From an uncultured Clostridia bacterium (GTDB taxonomy: Bacteria; Bacillota; Clostridia; Christensenellales; Borkfalkiaceae), in the NCBI GenBank assembly GCA_947629875.1, contig CANRFK010000033.1, forward strand, positions 1 to 12,362: DNA of 12,362 bases, read 5' to 3'. The notes beneath the pieces are model-generated. The model made no database searches and was not told the DNA's origin. It saw only the letters and a program-made list of their open reading frames with translations. Shown in pieces: positions 12,326 to 12,362 of this stretch. The number at the start of each line of letters is the position of its first letter. Position 1 is the first letter of the stretch. The translations under genes and the position numbers were made by a program.

Positions 12326-12362
12326 ATGGAGATCATCAAGCGGGAAGTTCTCAAAGAGAAGC
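12326..12362 (+). CDS. Start of a further gene (runs off right edge)
   Basis: An ATG one base after the yigZ stop begins MEIIKREVLKEK, preceded by GGAGGAG (12315-12321) within the end of yigZ. It would be the third gene of the tyrS operon. Twelve codons are too few to name it. Confidence 0.6.
   Translation, partial: MEIIKREVLKEK

Overview
The window looks like chromosomal housekeeping sequence from a GC-rich, probably anaerobic member of the Bacillota (Clostridia-like). The evidence is the AGGAG-type ribosome binding sites, sigmaA-type promoters (TTGACA-17-TATAAT), a DegV/FakB-type lipid-binding protein, a short zinc-binding ProRS, and a flavodoxin remnant of the kind seen in clostridia. The lineage is an inference from gene content. 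No phage genes, transposase, CRISPR array, rRNA or tRNA gene was seen.

Layout. (1) Positions 1-3060, minus strand: a sugar-phosphate operon read right to left. It contains a phosphogluco/phosphomannomutase-family enzyme, an aldo/keto reductase, an 18-codon remnant of a flavodoxin gene and transketolase, which runs off the left edge. A good promoter precedes the mutase. (2) 3061-3223: a divergent promoter region. (3) 3224-4201, plus strand: a DegV-family protein closed by a perfect intrinsic terminator. (4) 4231-5582: a repeat-bounded cassette. A tandem-HTH XRE regulator (minus) and a 54-residue unknown protein (plus) diverge from a shared palindromic operator, and perfect 56-bp direct repeats flank the pair. 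(5) 5628-9014: prolyl- and asparaginyl-tRNA synthetases, separated by 520 bp of inverted-repeat elements. (6) 9015-9820: a second repeat island, with a doubtful 41-codon ORF whose second half is a 31-bp perfect hairpin. (7) 9821-12362: a flavin-reductase-like protein, then tyrS-yigZ and the first codons of a further gene. The tyrS promoter lies so close to its start codon that the mRNA should be leaderless.

The coding genes are ordinary: central carbon metabolism, tRNA charging and small flavin/lipid-binding proteins. Three aminoacyl-tRNA synthetase genes lie within 6 kb, and I see no T-box leader in front of any of them. The unusual part is the non-coding DNA. At least five families of palindromic repeats (called A to E here) occupy every long intergenic gap. 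They recur as modules with the same left end (D) and right end (A), with different material between.
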